Source: an uncultured Blautia sp. (GTDB taxonomy: Bacteria; Bacillota; Clostridia; Lachnospirales; Lachnospiraceae). From it: a stretch of 39,819 nucleotides of DNA. The position numbers and the translations under genes were made by a program. The notes under the pieces are model-generated. The model ran no database searches. It saw only the letters and a list, made by a program, of their open reading frames with translations, and had not been told where the DNA came from. The stretch lies in the NCBI GenBank assembly GCA_900556555.1, contig USPF01000018.1:1-39819 (forward strand), in the 5' to 3' direction. Shown piece after piece: positions 31,155 to 39,739 of the stretch; positions within the stretch are counted from its first letter, which is position 1, and every line of letters starts with the position of its first letter.

Positions 31155-31601
31155 TTACGCTTCCTTCACTACAACCTTCAGTTCTGCTGTCACCTGTGTA
31201 TGCAGTTTTACAGGAACCATCGTAGTTCCAAGCTCACGGATCGGATTCGCAAGCTGCATTTTTTTCTTGTCAATGTCATAGCCAAGCTGTGCCTTTGCTG
31301 CCTCAGCGATTTCCTTGGTAGATACAGAACCAAAAGTTCTGCCATTGTCTCCGACTTTGATAGAAACTGTTACCTGCTTAGTCTCCAGTTCTGCCTTAAA
31401 TGCTTTTGCTGCTTCCAGGTTTTCCTGTGCAACCTTCTCTTCATGTGCTTTCTGCAGTTTTAAATCATTAATATTTTTTGGTGTAGCTTCAATTCCCAGT
31501 TTTTTCGGGAACAGCATATTTCTTGCATAGCCATCACTGACATTTACCATCTGTCCTTTTTTTCCTAATGATTTTACATCTTCAATTAAAATTACTTTCA
31601 T
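31155..31601 (-). CDS. rplI: 50S ribosomal protein L9
   Basis: Elongated protein binding 23S rRNA near the base of the L1 stalk. 148 residues. The N-terminal signature is [28 protein letters not shown], seen here as [15 protein letters not shown] and [14 protein letters not shown] long central helix (about 45-75) and a C-terminal domain with [16 protein letters not shown] follow. The ATG overlaps the gdpP stop by four bases, so its translation is coupled to gdpP. Confidence 0.97.
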   Translation of the reverse strand: MKVILIEDVKSLGKKGQMVNVSDGYARNMLFPKKLGIEATPKNINDLKLQKAHEEKVAQENLEAAKAFKAELETKQVTVSIKVGDNGRTFGSVSTKEIAEAAKAQLGYDIDKKKMQLANPIRELGTTMVPVKLHTQVTAELKVVVKEA

Positions 31602-33643
31602 GCTTCTATGTCTCCTTCATTCATCATCTGGTCAAGAGTTGCCTTTAGCTGGCTTATAGCTTCATTCACAGAAACTCCAGGAAGCTGGGCACCAGCCATA
31701 TTAATATGACCGCCACCGCCCAATCGCTCCATAATAATCTGGACGTTCACCTCATCGATAGCCCTTGCACTAATATAAATTTTACCCTGATAGTCTGTAA
31801 GAACAAAACTCGCCTTAATACTGTCTACATTCAGCAGTTCGTTTGCGGCTTGGGAAGCCACAACTGTAGGGCTGTCAATTCCTTCACTTGGGCATACACC
31901 AATAGCAAAACTCTTCTTATAAGTCTCCACATTCCGGATTGCTTCTGCCTTTGCTTTATAAGATTTCACATCATCCCTGAACATTTTCCGTACTCTTGTC
32001 ACATCCGCACCGCACCTCCGCAGAAATGCCGCTGCTTCAAATGTCCTCACACCTGTTTTGGATGTAAAATTGTTGGTATCAATCATGATACCAGAATACA
32101 GGGCATCTGCTTCGATATTATAAATCCTGATATCATCAGAAAAATACTGCAAAATCTCTGCAACCATCTCACAGGCAGAAGATGCATAAGGTTCTATATA
32201 AGAAAGAACCGCATTACTGATCACTTCGCTTCCCTGTCTGTGATGGTCTAAGACTACAATCGTTTTTGTCTTATGAAGCAACTCTTCACACTCTGTATAA
32301 CTTGGTTTATTGGTATCCACTACAACCACTACGGTATTGTTATCAACCAGCTCCCTTGCTTCCTCACTGTTGATAAACATATGCTCATCATAATCTGAGT
32401 TCTGACGGAAGCTGTCAATAATCGGCCGCACAGACATGGTAGGATTATTCACGACTATATGCGCTCTCTTATTTAATGATTTTGCTGCACGGTAGATACC
32501 GATTCCGGCACCAATCGAATCCACATCTGAAATCTTATGTCCCATGACAATTACTTTGTCATTACTGATCATAAATTCTCTGAGTGCATGAGCCTTCACT
32601 CTGGCTTTTACCCTGGTATTTTTGCCCATCTGCTGGGATTTGCCACCAAAGAAGGTCATTTGATCTCTGTCCTTGATAACAACCTGGTCACCACCACGGC
32701 CAAGAGCCAAATCAATAGCAATACGAGAATACTCATAACTCTGAGCATAGGTCGGAGCGTTCAGCCCGATACCGATACTGATTGTCACTGCCATATCATT
32801 TCCAATATTAACCGTTTTGACATCTTCCAGAATATTGAATCTTTTTTTCTTCAACTCTTCCAGTGATTTCTGACGCATAACCAGAATAAACTTATCTTTT
32901 TCCAGCCTCTTTAACAGGCAGTCCACTTCACTGAAATATTTACCAAGCTTACGCTCAATCAGTGCAACCAGAAGAGAACGTCTTACTTCTTCTACACTAT
33001 CAAGAGCCTCTTCATAATTATCTAAGTACAGAAGTCCTGTCACCAGCTTTTCATCTTCTTTCTGGCGGATAAACTGATTCAGTTCTGTCTCATCAAAAAG
33101 ATAAAGTGCAATCAGATCACTATGTTCCTCCATCTCCACTAATCCTGATTCTTCCATAAGCTTTTTCATGGAAACGGATTTCATCAGCACCTTGTAATCT
33201 CTCTCATTAAACTTTACGTTTACTTCTTTATCTTCCTCTTTTGGCAGCTTATCTGCTGCAATTTCAGGAAACAGGGTGGAAATCCCTTTCCTATATCTCT
33301 TGTTCTTCCCTGTAAGTGCTGAGAAAGATTCGTTCATCCACAACATCTTACCATTGCAATCCAGAAGGGCATAAGGCACTGCAAACTCATTCAGCAAAGT
33401 TTTCTGCACCTGTCCATATTGGGTTGCAAAGGAAATCAATTCATTCATAATCATTGTCCTGCTATGAAAATACAGGAAAACAACGATTAGGATGTAAGCA
33501 GCCAGAAAGATAGCTACCAGAGTTCCTGCCTTCACACTGACAGTAAAGACTAGCACATCCATCACCATCAGTAATATACTCAGAATCACCGGCCACTGCA
33601 TATAAAATTTTAACTGGCCTTTAATCTTGATTTTTCCATCCAT
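31598..33643 (-). CDS. gdpP: Cyclic-di-AMP phosphodiesterase GdpP (YybT)
   Basis: Degrades cyclic-di-AMP, which controls potassium uptake and wall homeostasis. About 681 residues. Two transmembrane helices lie at about 14-55, then a PAS-like domain ([17 protein letters not shown]), a degenerate GGDEF domain ([13 protein letters not shown]), and a DHH/DHHA1 catalytic domain with [33 protein letters not shown] and the closing [14 protein letters not shown]. Start 33643 is chosen, with AGGTG upstream, because the promoter -10 at 33690-33695 overlaps the longer frame to 33718. The stop overlaps rplI. Confidence 0.94.
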   Translation of the reverse strand: MDGKIKIKGQLKFYMQWPVILSILLMVMDVLVFTVSVKAGTLVAIFLAAYILIVVFLYFHSRTMIMNELISFATQYGQVQKTLLNEFAVPYALLDCNGKMLWMNESFSALTGKNKRYRKGISTLFPEIAADKLPKEEDKEVNVKFNERDYKVLMKSVSMKKLMEESGLVEMEEHSDLIALYLFDETELNQFIRQKEDEKLVTGLLYLDNYEEALDSVEEVRRSLLVALIERKLGKYFSEVDCLLKRLEKDKFILVMRQKSLEELKKKRFNILEDVKTVNIGNDMAVTISIGIGLNAPTYAQSYEYSRIAIDLALGRGGDQVVIKDRDQMTFFGGKSQQMGKNTRVKARVKAHALREFMISNDKVIVMGHKISDVDSIGAGIGIYRAAKSLNKRAHIVVNNPTMSVRPIIDSFRQNSDYDEHMFINSEEARELVDNNTVVVVVDTNKPSYTECEELLHKTKTIVVLDHHRQGSEVISNAVLSYIEPYASSACEMVAEILQYFSDDIRIYNIEADALYSGIMIDTNNFTSKTGVRTFEAAAFLRRCGADVTRVRKMFRDDVKSYKAKAEAIRNVETYKKSFAIGVCPSEGIDSPTVVASQAANELLNVDSIKASFVLTDYQGKIYISARAIDEVNVQIIMERLGGGGHINMAGAQLPGVSVNEAISQLKATLDQMMNEGDIEA

Positions 33644-33689
33644 ATCTACACCTGCCGATACTTTTCTTAAATTAGGAAACTTTCGTAAC

Positions 33690-33718
33690 ATTATACCATT
33701 ATTTTGCCTAATATACAA
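33690..33718 (-). promoter_or_regulatory. Sigma-A promoter of gdpP-rplI-dnaB
   Basis: Minus-strand TTGTAT (33718-33713) and TATAAT (33695-33690) with a 17-bp spacer. It overlaps an upstream ATG of the gdpP frame, which therefore cannot be the start on this transcript. Confidence 0.7.
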
Positions 33719-33752
33719 CTTAAAAAAAGAACGCCTCCATCAAACTGCACAG

Positions 33753-33786
33753 AAAAAGCACACTGTACCGCAATACAGTGTGCTTT
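33753..33786 (-). terminator. Intrinsic terminator of rpsF-ssb-rpsR
   Basis: AAAGCACACTGTA and TACAGTGTGCTTT (13 bp, perfect) around a 6-base loop, with a T run on the minus strand. It lies about 45 bases after rpsR and just before the gdpP promoter. Confidence 0.88.
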
Positions 33787-33828
33787 GTTTAATCTTTCGT
33801 TCACCCAGCTGCAAACGTTACCCGACAA

Positions 33829-34092
33829 TTAGTCCTGAACGTATGGCATAATTGCCAGATGTCTTGCTCTCTTGATCTCAACTGTAAGAGCTCTCTGATG
33901 TTTTGCACAGTTTCCTGTGATTCTTCTTGGAAGAATTTTTCCTCTCTCAGATACGTATCTTTTCAGTTTGTTTGCATCCTTGTAGCTGATTTCGTTATTT
34001 TCCTGTCCGCAGAATACACAAACTTTTTTTCTTCTGCGTCCGCCTCTTCTCTTCATTGGAGAATCCGGTCTATTACCTTTTTCGTAAGCCAT
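33829..34092 (-). CDS. rpsR: 30S ribosomal protein S18
   Basis: Binds 16S rRNA next to S6 on the platform. 87 residues. The S18 core is [42 protein letters not shown] in two parts, and MPYVQD at the end. The N-terminus has [15 protein letters not shown], with the Cys pair found in the zinc-binding S18 forms. GGAGGT precedes ATG 34092. Last gene of rpsF-ssb-rpsR. Confidence 0.97.
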   Translation of the reverse strand: MAYEKGNRPDSPMKRRGGRRRKKVCVFCGQENNEISYKDANKLKRYVSERGKILPRRITGNCAKHQRALTVEIKRARHLAIMPYVQD

Positions 34093-34132
34093 GATTGTTT
34101 ACCTCCTATCAATATTGCTTCCATTTCTCATC

Positions 34133-34600
34133 TCAACTAAATGGAAGTTCCTCGTCAATTCCATCCGGGATATTCATAAATCCATCTGCTGATGCAGCAC
34201 TCGGTGCAGGTGCAGCCTGGGATGGTGCCCCAAATCCTGCTCCCATAGAAGAACCATGTGATGTATGACTGTCACTGACAGCTTTGCTCTCTGCAAATTC
34301 CTGCTCTTCTACAACTACATCTGTAGTGTAAACCTTATTGCCATCTTTGTTAGTATAGCTTCCGGTCTGAATTCTTCCAGTCACCACAATACGGATACCC
34401 TGACGGAAATATCTCTCTGCAAATTCTGCCTGTCTTCCAAAAGCTACGCAGCCAATAAAGTCTGCACTTGCTTCTCCGTCTCTTTTGAAACGGCGGTCAA
34501 CAGCTAATGTATATCTGGCAATCGCCATTGAATTTTCACCTGCGGAATATCTTACCTCAGGATCTCTGGTCAAACGTCCCATTAAAATTACTTTATTCAT
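34133..34600 (-). CDS. ssb: Single-stranded DNA-binding protein
   Basis: Tetrameric OB-fold protein protecting single-stranded DNA. 155 residues. The OB fold covers 1-105 (MNKVILMGRLTRDPEVRYS, FGRQAEFAERYFRQG, VTGRIQTGSYTNKDGNKVYTT split in parts). A Gly/Ala/Ser-rich linker follows, and the chain ends in the acidic tip EELPFS that binds partner proteins. It sits 80 bases after rpsF and 40 before rpsR, the usual order in Firmicutes. Confidence 0.97.
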   Translation of the reverse strand: MNKVILMGRLTRDPEVRYSAGENSMAIARYTLAVDRRFKRDGEASADFIGCVAFGRQAEFAERYFRQGIRIVVTGRIQTGSYTNKDGNKVYTTDVVVEEQEFAESKAVSDSHTSHGSSMGAGFGAPSQAAPAPSAASADGFMNIPDGIDEELPFS

Positions 34601-34680
34601 CTAATCACCTCATATTCTAAAAATCGTCAATTAGAATGAATCACGTTTTATGTCTTGGAAATTATAATCCCCAGAAGATA

Positions 34681-34968
34681 TTAAGCTTCTTTTTTAACAA
34701 CTAAATATCTTAAAACATTGTCCATAATACGTACATGACGTTCTACTTCTGCTGGGCAAGCAGCATCTGCTTCAAACTGAATGAAGTAGTAGTAACCTTC
34801 GCGCATTTTCTGGATTTCGTAAGCTAATCTTTTCTTGCCCCATTCTTCAACTTCTGTTACTGTACCGTTGTAACGGGCAATATAGCCTTTTGCTTTTTCC
34901 ACTACTGCTGCACGAGCTTCGTCTTCAATCTTGGCATTTACGACTAATGCTAATTCGTATTTGTTCAT
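34681..34968 (-). CDS. rpsF: 30S ribosomal protein S6
   Basis: Partner of S18 on the 30S platform. 95 residues. Family marks are MNKYELALVVNAKIEDEAR at the start, VEEWGKKRLAYEIQKMREGYY in the centre, and VERHVRIMDNVLRYLVVK at the end. ATG 34968 is fixed by AAAGGAGG 9-10 bases upstream; a longer frame to 35019 runs through a leader hairpin. In many bacteria S6:S18 represses this operon by binding a leader RNA; the hairpin at about 34,999-35,018 could be such a site. Confidence 0.96.
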   Translation of the reverse strand: MNKYELALVVNAKIEDEARAAVVEKAKGYIARYNGTVTEVEEWGKKRLAYEIQKMREGYYYFIQFEADAACPAEVERHVRIMDNVLRYLVVKKEA

Positions 34969-34998
34969 GCTTGTTGTACCTCCTTTTGGTCTTTTGGC

Positions 34999-35018
34999 TC
35001 CCTGACTGGCAGGGAACA
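34999..35018 (-). promoter_or_regulatory. Leader hairpin upstream of rpsF
   Basis: TTCCCTG-CCAGT-CAGGGAG on the minus strand forms a stem-loop between the promoter and rpsF, with a CC-containing single-stranded flank. It is a possible S6:S18 autoregulation site, but I cannot match the known consensus fully. Confidence 0.35.
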
Positions 35019-35044
35019 AGGATAATAATATATCACGAGTTCCT

Positions 35045-35073
35045 ATTTTAACATATCTCTACTTTCTTTTCAA
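35045..35073 (-). promoter_or_regulatory. Sigma-A promoter of rpsF-ssb-rpsR
   Basis: Minus-strand TTGAAA (35073-35068) and TAAAAT (35050-35045) with a 17-bp spacer. It overlaps the last codons of the YczE-like gene. Confidence 0.65.
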
Positions 35074-35728
35074 GACTTTTTTTATTTTTTCCGTATAAAA
35101 ATGGTTTTGATACATGTACATTGAAAAATTCAATCAATGGTCCCATAAAAAAGGCTGTAATAATAGTCCCCACACCAACGATAGCGGCTATCTGGGATAC
35201 TGCTTTGCCGGATGCAAGATATAATCCGATTCCCATAAACACACAAACCAGGTCACAGATCACTCTCACATATCCAAACTTTCCTATTTTCCACGTATTT
35301 ACAATGATCAAAGCCACAGCATCGTAAGTGGATACACCTAAATCTGCCATAAAATAAAAAGAGGAGGCCAGGCACATGATCACAATCCCCACTATTAAAA
35401 ATAAAATTCTTCCCCCTACCCCAAGATTCGGAAACTGCTTCAGCAAAAATTCATGTGAAAATTGAGCTACATATCCAAGTACAGACAGATTGATCACTGT
35501 TGCCAGTCCAATATAATGCCGGTCTGCAACGAGACTAAACAGAAGCAGGCACAGATTTGCTATTACATACAAGGTTCCAAATTCTATGGGCAAAAGTGCA
35601 TCAAGTCCTGCCATAAATGACTGAAACGGATCCACGCCAAAAGCTGCGCATTTGAAAAACCCCACACTGATACCACAGATTAATACTCCTGATACACACA
35701 TAAAAATCCTTTTCTTTTTATTTTCCAT
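35048..35728 (-). CDS. YczE/YyaS/YitT-family membrane protein
   Basis: 226 residues with five or six hydrophobic spans (about 8-28, 48-66, 75-92, 105-130, 150-172, 178-200). The opening with GVLICGISVGFFKCAAFGVDPFQ is seen as ICGISVGFFKCAAFGVDPF, and the middle motif FYFMADLGVSTYDAVALII is the mark of the YczE/YyaS group, whose substrate is unknown. It has a lysine-rich C-terminal tail. GGAGGAGAA precedes ATG 35728. It diverges from the AraC regulator, which may control it; both promoters must lie in the AT-rich 122-base gap. Confidence 0.82.
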   Translation of the reverse strand: MENKKKRIFMCVSGVLICGISVGFFKCAAFGVDPFQSFMAGLDALLPIEFGTLYVIANLCLLLFSLVADRHYIGLATVINLSVLGYVAQFSHEFLLKQFPNLGVGGRILFLIVGIVIMCLASSFYFMADLGVSTYDAVALIIVNTWKIGKFGYVRVICDLVCVFMGIGLYLASGKAVSQIAAIVGVGTIITAFFMGPLIEFFNVHVSKPFLYGKNKKSLEKKVEIC

Positions 35729-35850
35729 CCACTCTTCTCCTCCATTGACTTTGCCTTAAAATCTTTTATAATTATAGTAACAGTTTTTTCTTTTTTCTAT
35801 TATAAAAGTATTTATTTTTATCACTATCATCCCAAAAGGAGGAATACTGT

Positions 35851-36747
35851 ATGGAACAGCGGATTTTTACCTCTGATGCCTTGGAAGAACTGAAAAGACA
35901 TGGACATGCCGGCTTTCCCTTCCAGACTTATGATGCCCTGTATAAAAACTATCCTATGGAAAGCATGACGCTTCACTGGCACCGTGAACTAGAGTTTAAT
36001 ATTATTTTAAATGGAACTGTCCTGGCACAGATTGACGGAAATTCCTATGAACTTCATACAGGAGATGCTATGTTTGTAAATTCTAATGTTCTCCATTCTA
36101 CTAGAGCAGCCCGCCCTGGGTCAGATACCAGGCATATGACCTTGATCTTTGCACCGGAATTTCTGGCTCCAAAGGACAGTGATATCTATTGTGAAGAGAT
36201 TCTTCCGATTCTTAACAATCCTTCTTTAGGAGGTTTCTGCTTTTCTTCTAAAATCCCCTGGCAAAGAGAAATTGTCCGTCTTCTCTCTTCCGCTGCTTAT
36301 GCCCACCGGCATCCCGACACCTGCTGTAAAATGCAAATTCTTGCAAATTTAAACGCCATGTGGACACTCCTTCGGACCGGACTTTTGCAGAAACAAAAAA
36401 TGTCCTCTATGGATAAAGATATCCTCCTGAAAGAGCGAACACAGGAAATGCTTTCCTATATCCATAATCACTATCAGGATTCTATCACCATAGAAGACAT
36501 TGCAGGTGCAGCCCGTATCAGCCGAAGTGAATGTTTCCGCTGTTTTCAAAAATATGTATGCCAGAAACCGTTTGAGTATGTGATTTCCTACCGTCTCCGT
36601 AAAGCCGCTGAACTTTTGAAAACCACCAGTCTATCTGTCTCTGAGATCAGCACTTGCTGTGGTTTTAATTATCAAAGCTATTTTGGAAAACGCTTTCAGG
36701 AATACTATCAAATGACCCCCTTGGCATATCGGAAAAGCATCAGCTAG
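35851..36747 (+). CDS. AraC-family transcriptional regulator with cupin sensor domain
   Basis: 298 residues. The N-terminal cupin-like AraC_binding domain covers about 30-110 (MTLHWHRELEFNIILNG, IDGNSYELHTGDAMFVNSN, LHSTRAA). The C-terminal pair of helix-turn-helices covers about 195-298: ITIEDIAGAARISRSECFRCF, then VSEISTCCGFNYQSYFGKRF and the closing YYQMTPLAYR. The cupin form usually binds a sugar or related small ligand; the ligand is not visible. AAAGGAGG precedes ATG 35851. It is divergent from the YczE-like membrane protein gene. Its stop lies 8 bases inside the DUF951 gene, which is convergent. Confidence 0.92.
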   Translation: MEQRIFTSDALEELKRHGHAGFPFQTYDALYKNYPMESMTLHWHRELEFNIILNGTVLAQIDGNSYELHTGDAMFVNSNVLHSTRAARPGSDTRHMTLIFAPEFLAPKDSDIYCEEILPILNNPSLGGFCFSSKIPWQREIVRLLSSAAYAHRHPDTCCKMQILANLNAMWTLLRTGLLQKQKMSSMDKDILLKERTQEMLSYIHNHYQDSITIEDIAGAARISRSECFRCFQKYVCQKPFEYVISYRLRKAAELLKTTSLSVSEISTCCGFNYQSYFGKRFQEYYQMTPLAYRKSIS

Positions 36748-36934
36748 GGGACTTTTTTCGAAGTTCCCTGGTATTTTTTTCTACCAGTTTTCTGGAAAGC
36801 ATCACCTGATGTCCACATCCAAGACATTTCAAACGGAAATCTGCCCCAACTCTCAGAATTTCCCATTCATGACTCCCACAGGGATGCTGCTTTTTTAATT
36901 TTACGATATCGCCTACTTCATAATCATAATTCAT
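36740..36934 (-). CDS. DUF951 family protein
   Basis: 64 residues. The family pattern is clear: YEVGDIVKLKKQHPCGSHEWEILR in two parts, VGADFRLKCLGCGHQVMLSR, and a basic tail. The CGS and C-L-G-C-G residues could bind zinc. Members are widespread in Firmicutes and often next to ychF or mechanosensitive channel genes; no function is established. It is the last gene of the zinc-ribbon/sortase/sirtuin operon, 15 bases after the sirtuin. Its final codons encode, on the other strand, the terminator of the AraC gene. Confidence 0.88.
   Translation of the reverse strand: MNYDYEVGDIVKLKKQHPCGSHEWEILRVGADFRLKCLGCGHQVMLSRKLVEKNTRELRKKSPS
36746..36780 (+). terminator. Intrinsic terminator of the AraC gene, inside DUF951 coding sequence
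   Basis: AGGGGACTT and AAGTTCCCT (one wobble) with a T-rich loop, then GGTA and seven T. It begins on the last bases of the AraC stop and overlaps antisense the last 13 codons of the DUF951 gene. Confidence 0.75.
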
Positions 36935-36949
36935 GTATCAAAACCTCTC

Positions 36950-37672
36950 TTAAATATGAATCTTTTCAAAAACCTGCCCAATAGGTTCATTGATAACCAA
37001 ATCTGCCATACCATCTCTCGGTGTTTCATCCCTGTTGATTACAATCAAGTAACGGCCTCTGAAATAATCAATCAAGGATGCTGCCGGATAAACAGATAAA
37101 GAAGTACCTCCAATCATCATCACATCTGCTTCTGAAATAGCTTTCACAGAATTCCTGATAATCTCCTGGTCTAATCCTTCTTCGTACAAAACCACATCCG
37201 GTTTAATAATGCCGCCGCATTTTTCACATTTCGGGACACCTTCGCTCTTTTTCATATATTTGAAATCATAAAATGCACCGCATTTCATACAGTAATTTCT
37301 ATATACACTTCCATGCAGCTCCAGCACACATTTGCTTCCTGCCATCTGATGCAGGTTATCAATATTCTGGGTCACAATGGCTTTTAATTTTCCTGCTTTT
37401 TCTAATTCTGCAAGTTTTTTGTGTGCAGCATTAGGATGAGCCGTGTCACAAAGCATTTTCGCCTGATAAAAACGGTAAAATTCTTCCGGGTTACGCATAA
37501 AGAAACTATGGCTTAAAATGGTTTCCGGCGGGTATGCCCACTGCTGATGATACAGGCCGTCTACGCTCCTAAAATCTGGGATTCCGCTTTCTGTAGATAC
37601 CCCGGCACCTCCGAAAAAGACAATATTATCTGTTTCTGCAATTATTTTCTGCAAGGTTTCTACTTTTTCCAT
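36950..37672 (-). CDS. NAD-dependent protein deacylase, sirtuin (CobB/Sir2)
   Basis: Removes acyl groups from lysines using NAD. 240 residues, bacterial SIR2 size. The NAD motif is GAGVSTESGIPDFRS (22-36), then TQNIDNLH (101-108), the catalytic His in LELHGSV (H120), and a zinc ribbon with C128, C131, C149 and C152. GGTSLSVYPAASLI and LVINRDETPRDG complete the Rossmann fold. AGGAGGT precedes ATG 37672. It starts 11 bases after the sortase stop and is followed by DUF951 after 15 bases. Confidence 0.95.
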   Translation of the reverse strand: MEKVETLQKIIAETDNIVFFGGAGVSTESGIPDFRSVDGLYHQQWAYPPETILSHSFFMRNPEEFYRFYQAKMLCDTAHPNAAHKKLAELEKAGKLKAIVTQNIDNLHQMAGSKCVLELHGSVYRNYCMKCGAFYDFKYMKKSEGVPKCEKCGGIIKPDVVLYEEGLDQEIIRNSVKAISEADVMMIGGTSLSVYPAASLIDYFRGRYLIVINRDETPRDGMADLVINEPIGQVFEKIHI

Positions 37673-37683
37673 AAGAACACCTC

Positions 37684-38484
37684 CTAATATACCCCTTCTC
37701 TTTTTGCCTGAACCACAAATCTAGTGGCATCATTTCCTGTACAGGTAGACAAGGTAATAATCTTGTCATCCTTTGTCACAGGAACCTTGTAATCAACCAT
37801 GGATTGCTGCACCATATGTTCCAGATACTCTGCAAAAGGCTCTCCTGCTTCCGGGAATAAGGTATATACCTCGCCTGCCGCATCTACTACATGGCTGGAA
37901 AAAATTTCATAACGGTAGTTTTGCTGCGGAGTGCAGACCCAAATATATTTTCCCGGAACAGATGCTTCATCTTTAAAGTGTTTTCTAAGCATTCCGAACA
38001 TGGAACCATTCTTCATGTTATGTCCATAAATCAAGGTATTACAGTCCTCAAAATCACTGCTGTTCATGTAATCAACAAAAATAGATCCCGCAATGTTATA
38101 ATTTCCCTCAAAAGTATGCTTTAAATAATAAGAATTATCTGTTCCCTTCATGATTGGATAACTGATCTCTGTTCCTTCTATTTGAATCCATCCAATCACG
38201 TCTTTATTTTTTGCCAGAAGCCCTTCCCAGTCTACCTGGGGTGCCTGAGGTTTTTCTTCCTGTACCTCTTCCCCTTCTGTATTGTTCTCCTCTTCTTGTT
38301 CCTCTTCTTCTGGAATGGCTGTTACGTATTCCCGCACTCTGTTGTATTCATCTGTTCCTTCTTTATATTCCAGGAAAATCTGAACAAGCTTCACTGCTGA
38401 AAACAAAAATACTCCCAGTGCCAGAATCAAAATAATACTGCGTATCCAGTCTCCGGCTGTTCTTTTTTTCTTCTTTTTGCTCAT
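37684..38484 (-). CDS. Class B sortase
   Basis: Membrane transpeptidase that anchors surface proteins or pilins to the wall. 266 residues. A basic start (MSKKKKKRTAGDW) leads to one transmembrane helix (about 13-36), then an acidic Glu-rich spacer (59-78), then the sortase fold from about 84. Catalytic residues are His155 in LIYGHNMKNGSMFG, Cys248 in TLSTCTG and Arg255 in NDATRFVVQ. The WEGLLAKNKDVIGWIQIEGT opening is typical of class B. No substrate with a C-terminal sorting signal is encoded beside it; the neighbouring zinc-ribbon protein lacks one. Confidence 0.94.
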   Translation of the reverse strand: MSKKKKKRTAGDWIRSIILILALGVFLFSAVKLVQIFLEYKEGTDEYNRVREYVTAIPEEEEQEEENNTEGEEVQEEKPQAPQVDWEGLLAKNKDVIGWIQIEGTEISYPIMKGTDNSYYLKHTFEGNYNIAGSIFVDYMNSSDFEDCNTLIYGHNMKNGSMFGMLRKHFKDEASVPGKYIWVCTPQQNYRYEIFSSHVVDAAGEVYTLFPEAGEPFAEYLEHMVQQSMVDYKVPVTKDDKIITLSTCTGNDATRFVVQAKREGVY

Positions 38485-38514
38485 ATCTGCTGCTCCTGCT
38501 GCCTTTTATTTTTA

Positions 38515-39681
38515 TCAATAAACATTATCGTAAAACGACATGTAATCTTCTGTGGTAATCCCTGCACTTGGAACCAGTTTTATTTTCATCTCTCCTGTAT
38601 CAAGCTTTGCCCCTGCAGGAATCACAAGATTCTCATACTTTGAACAGTAATCCGGGTATTCATTTGTGGGATTCGTCTCCATGAGGGTGGAAATGCCAAA
38701 GGGAACTGTATGGTCTTCCCTGTTCAGTTCCAGGTCAAAATTAAATACCCCAAAGGAATCTCCTATGCAATACACATCATAGGTTCCTTCCGGAAAGGCT
38801 TCGCCTGCCACAGATGTTCCAGACATTTCAAAAGCTTGTGTCAGCGGGTTAGCTATCCTAGCTCCCATATTTTCTAACTGTGCATTTTCTGTATAGAATT
38901 TCACCGGATACATCCCGTCTACACACACCACTGCACCTTCAAAAAGTTTCACACCCCCTACCCATTTCGTATCTTCCTCTTCTGAATGAAAACTATCGTT
39001 TACGGACAGATAATGCCTGCTGTCATACACGCTGTAAGAACTTCCCTTTTTTCCTTCCAGCACATATTCACCCTCCGGTATGTCGATTCCTACCACATAC
39101 ATTCCTGCGGGCCGTTCTTCTTCCCAGATTTCTCCCTCCAAAGGAAGTTCTTCCTCTACATATGCAAAGGGATCATACTCTTCCTGTTCTTCCTGTAGTT
39201 CGTACTCCTCATAGGAGCTGCTGACGTTCTCTATCCCCTCCACCATTTTTTCATGTTTTCCTAAATTATCTACAAGGGTAATGACAAGTCCCAGAACAAT
39301 TACCACAATGCTGACTACAATTGTAAGCTTGCTATTCCCGGAAGCCTCTTTGCTTTTCCATTGTTCCGATGTACGAATGGCCTTGGAACGGTACTGAGAA
39401 TAGATATCTGCAAATGGTTTCTCTGGCTGTTTTGTCTTTTTGTTTTCGGATTTTCCCCTTGTATCCTGCGTTTTTTCCTGCCTTCTTGTCTGATTTATTA
39501 CAGGGCTTTCGTATGGTTCTGCCTTCTTATCTGTATGAACATGGCTCAACCTCATATTTTTACAGTCACTTTGATTCAGAGCCTTTTGGTACATTTCATC
39601 AGACTTCCGGTTGTCCATGCCACATTCCGTACAAATACCATCTTTTAATTTCCCACCGCACAATATACAAGATTTCTTCAT
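38515..39681 (-). CDS. Zinc-ribbon membrane protein with extracytoplasmic domains
   Basis: 388 residues of no family that I can name with certainty. The N-terminus is a zinc ribbon (C5, C8, C17, C20), followed by a hydrophilic charged linker (25-115), one transmembrane helix (about 118-137), an acidic segment (EEYELQEEQEEYDPF), and an outer part. The outer part appears to hold two similar modules: PAGMYVVGIDIPEGEYVLEG and later GEAFPEGTYDVYCIGD, each a strand with P-E-G-x-Y like the repeated beta modules of other zinc-ribbon surface proteins. GGAGGG precedes ATG 39681. It heads the operon with sortase B, sirtuin and DUF951. Confidence 0.75.
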   Translation of the reverse strand: MKKSCILCGGKLKDGICTECGMDNRKSDEMYQKALNQSDCKNMRLSHVHTDKKAEPYESPVINQTRRQEKTQDTRGKSENKKTKQPEKPFADIYSQYRSKAIRTSEQWKSKEASGNSKLTIVVSIVVIVLGLVITLVDNLGKHEKMVEGIENVSSSYEEYELQEEQEEYDPFAYVEEELPLEGEIWEEERPAGMYVVGIDIPEGEYVLEGKKGSSYSVYDSRHYLSVNDSFHSEEEDTKWVGGVKLFEGAVVCVDGMYPVKFYTENAQLENMGARIANPLTQAFEMSGTSVAGEAFPEGTYDVYCIGDSFGVFNFDLELNREDHTVPFGISTLMETNPTNEYPDYCSKYENLVIPAGAKLDTGEMKIKLVPSAGITTEDYMSFYDNVY

Positions 39682-39733
39682 AACAGCTCCGCCTCCCTCC
39701 GGTGAAGTAATATTTCTTCTTTTTCATGCGGAT

Positions 39734-39739
39734 ATTATA
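39734..39739 (-). promoter_or_regulatory. -10 element of the zinc-ribbon/sortase operon
   Basis: TATAAT on the minus strand about 55 bases before ATG 39681. The matching -35 is weak. The remaining bases to 39819 are AT-rich and hold nothing else I can support. Confidence 0.45.

Noticed and set aside
33644..33718. Longer start of gdpP at 33718 or 33691
   Set aside because: These codons overlap the promoter hexamers, so they are not on the transcript.
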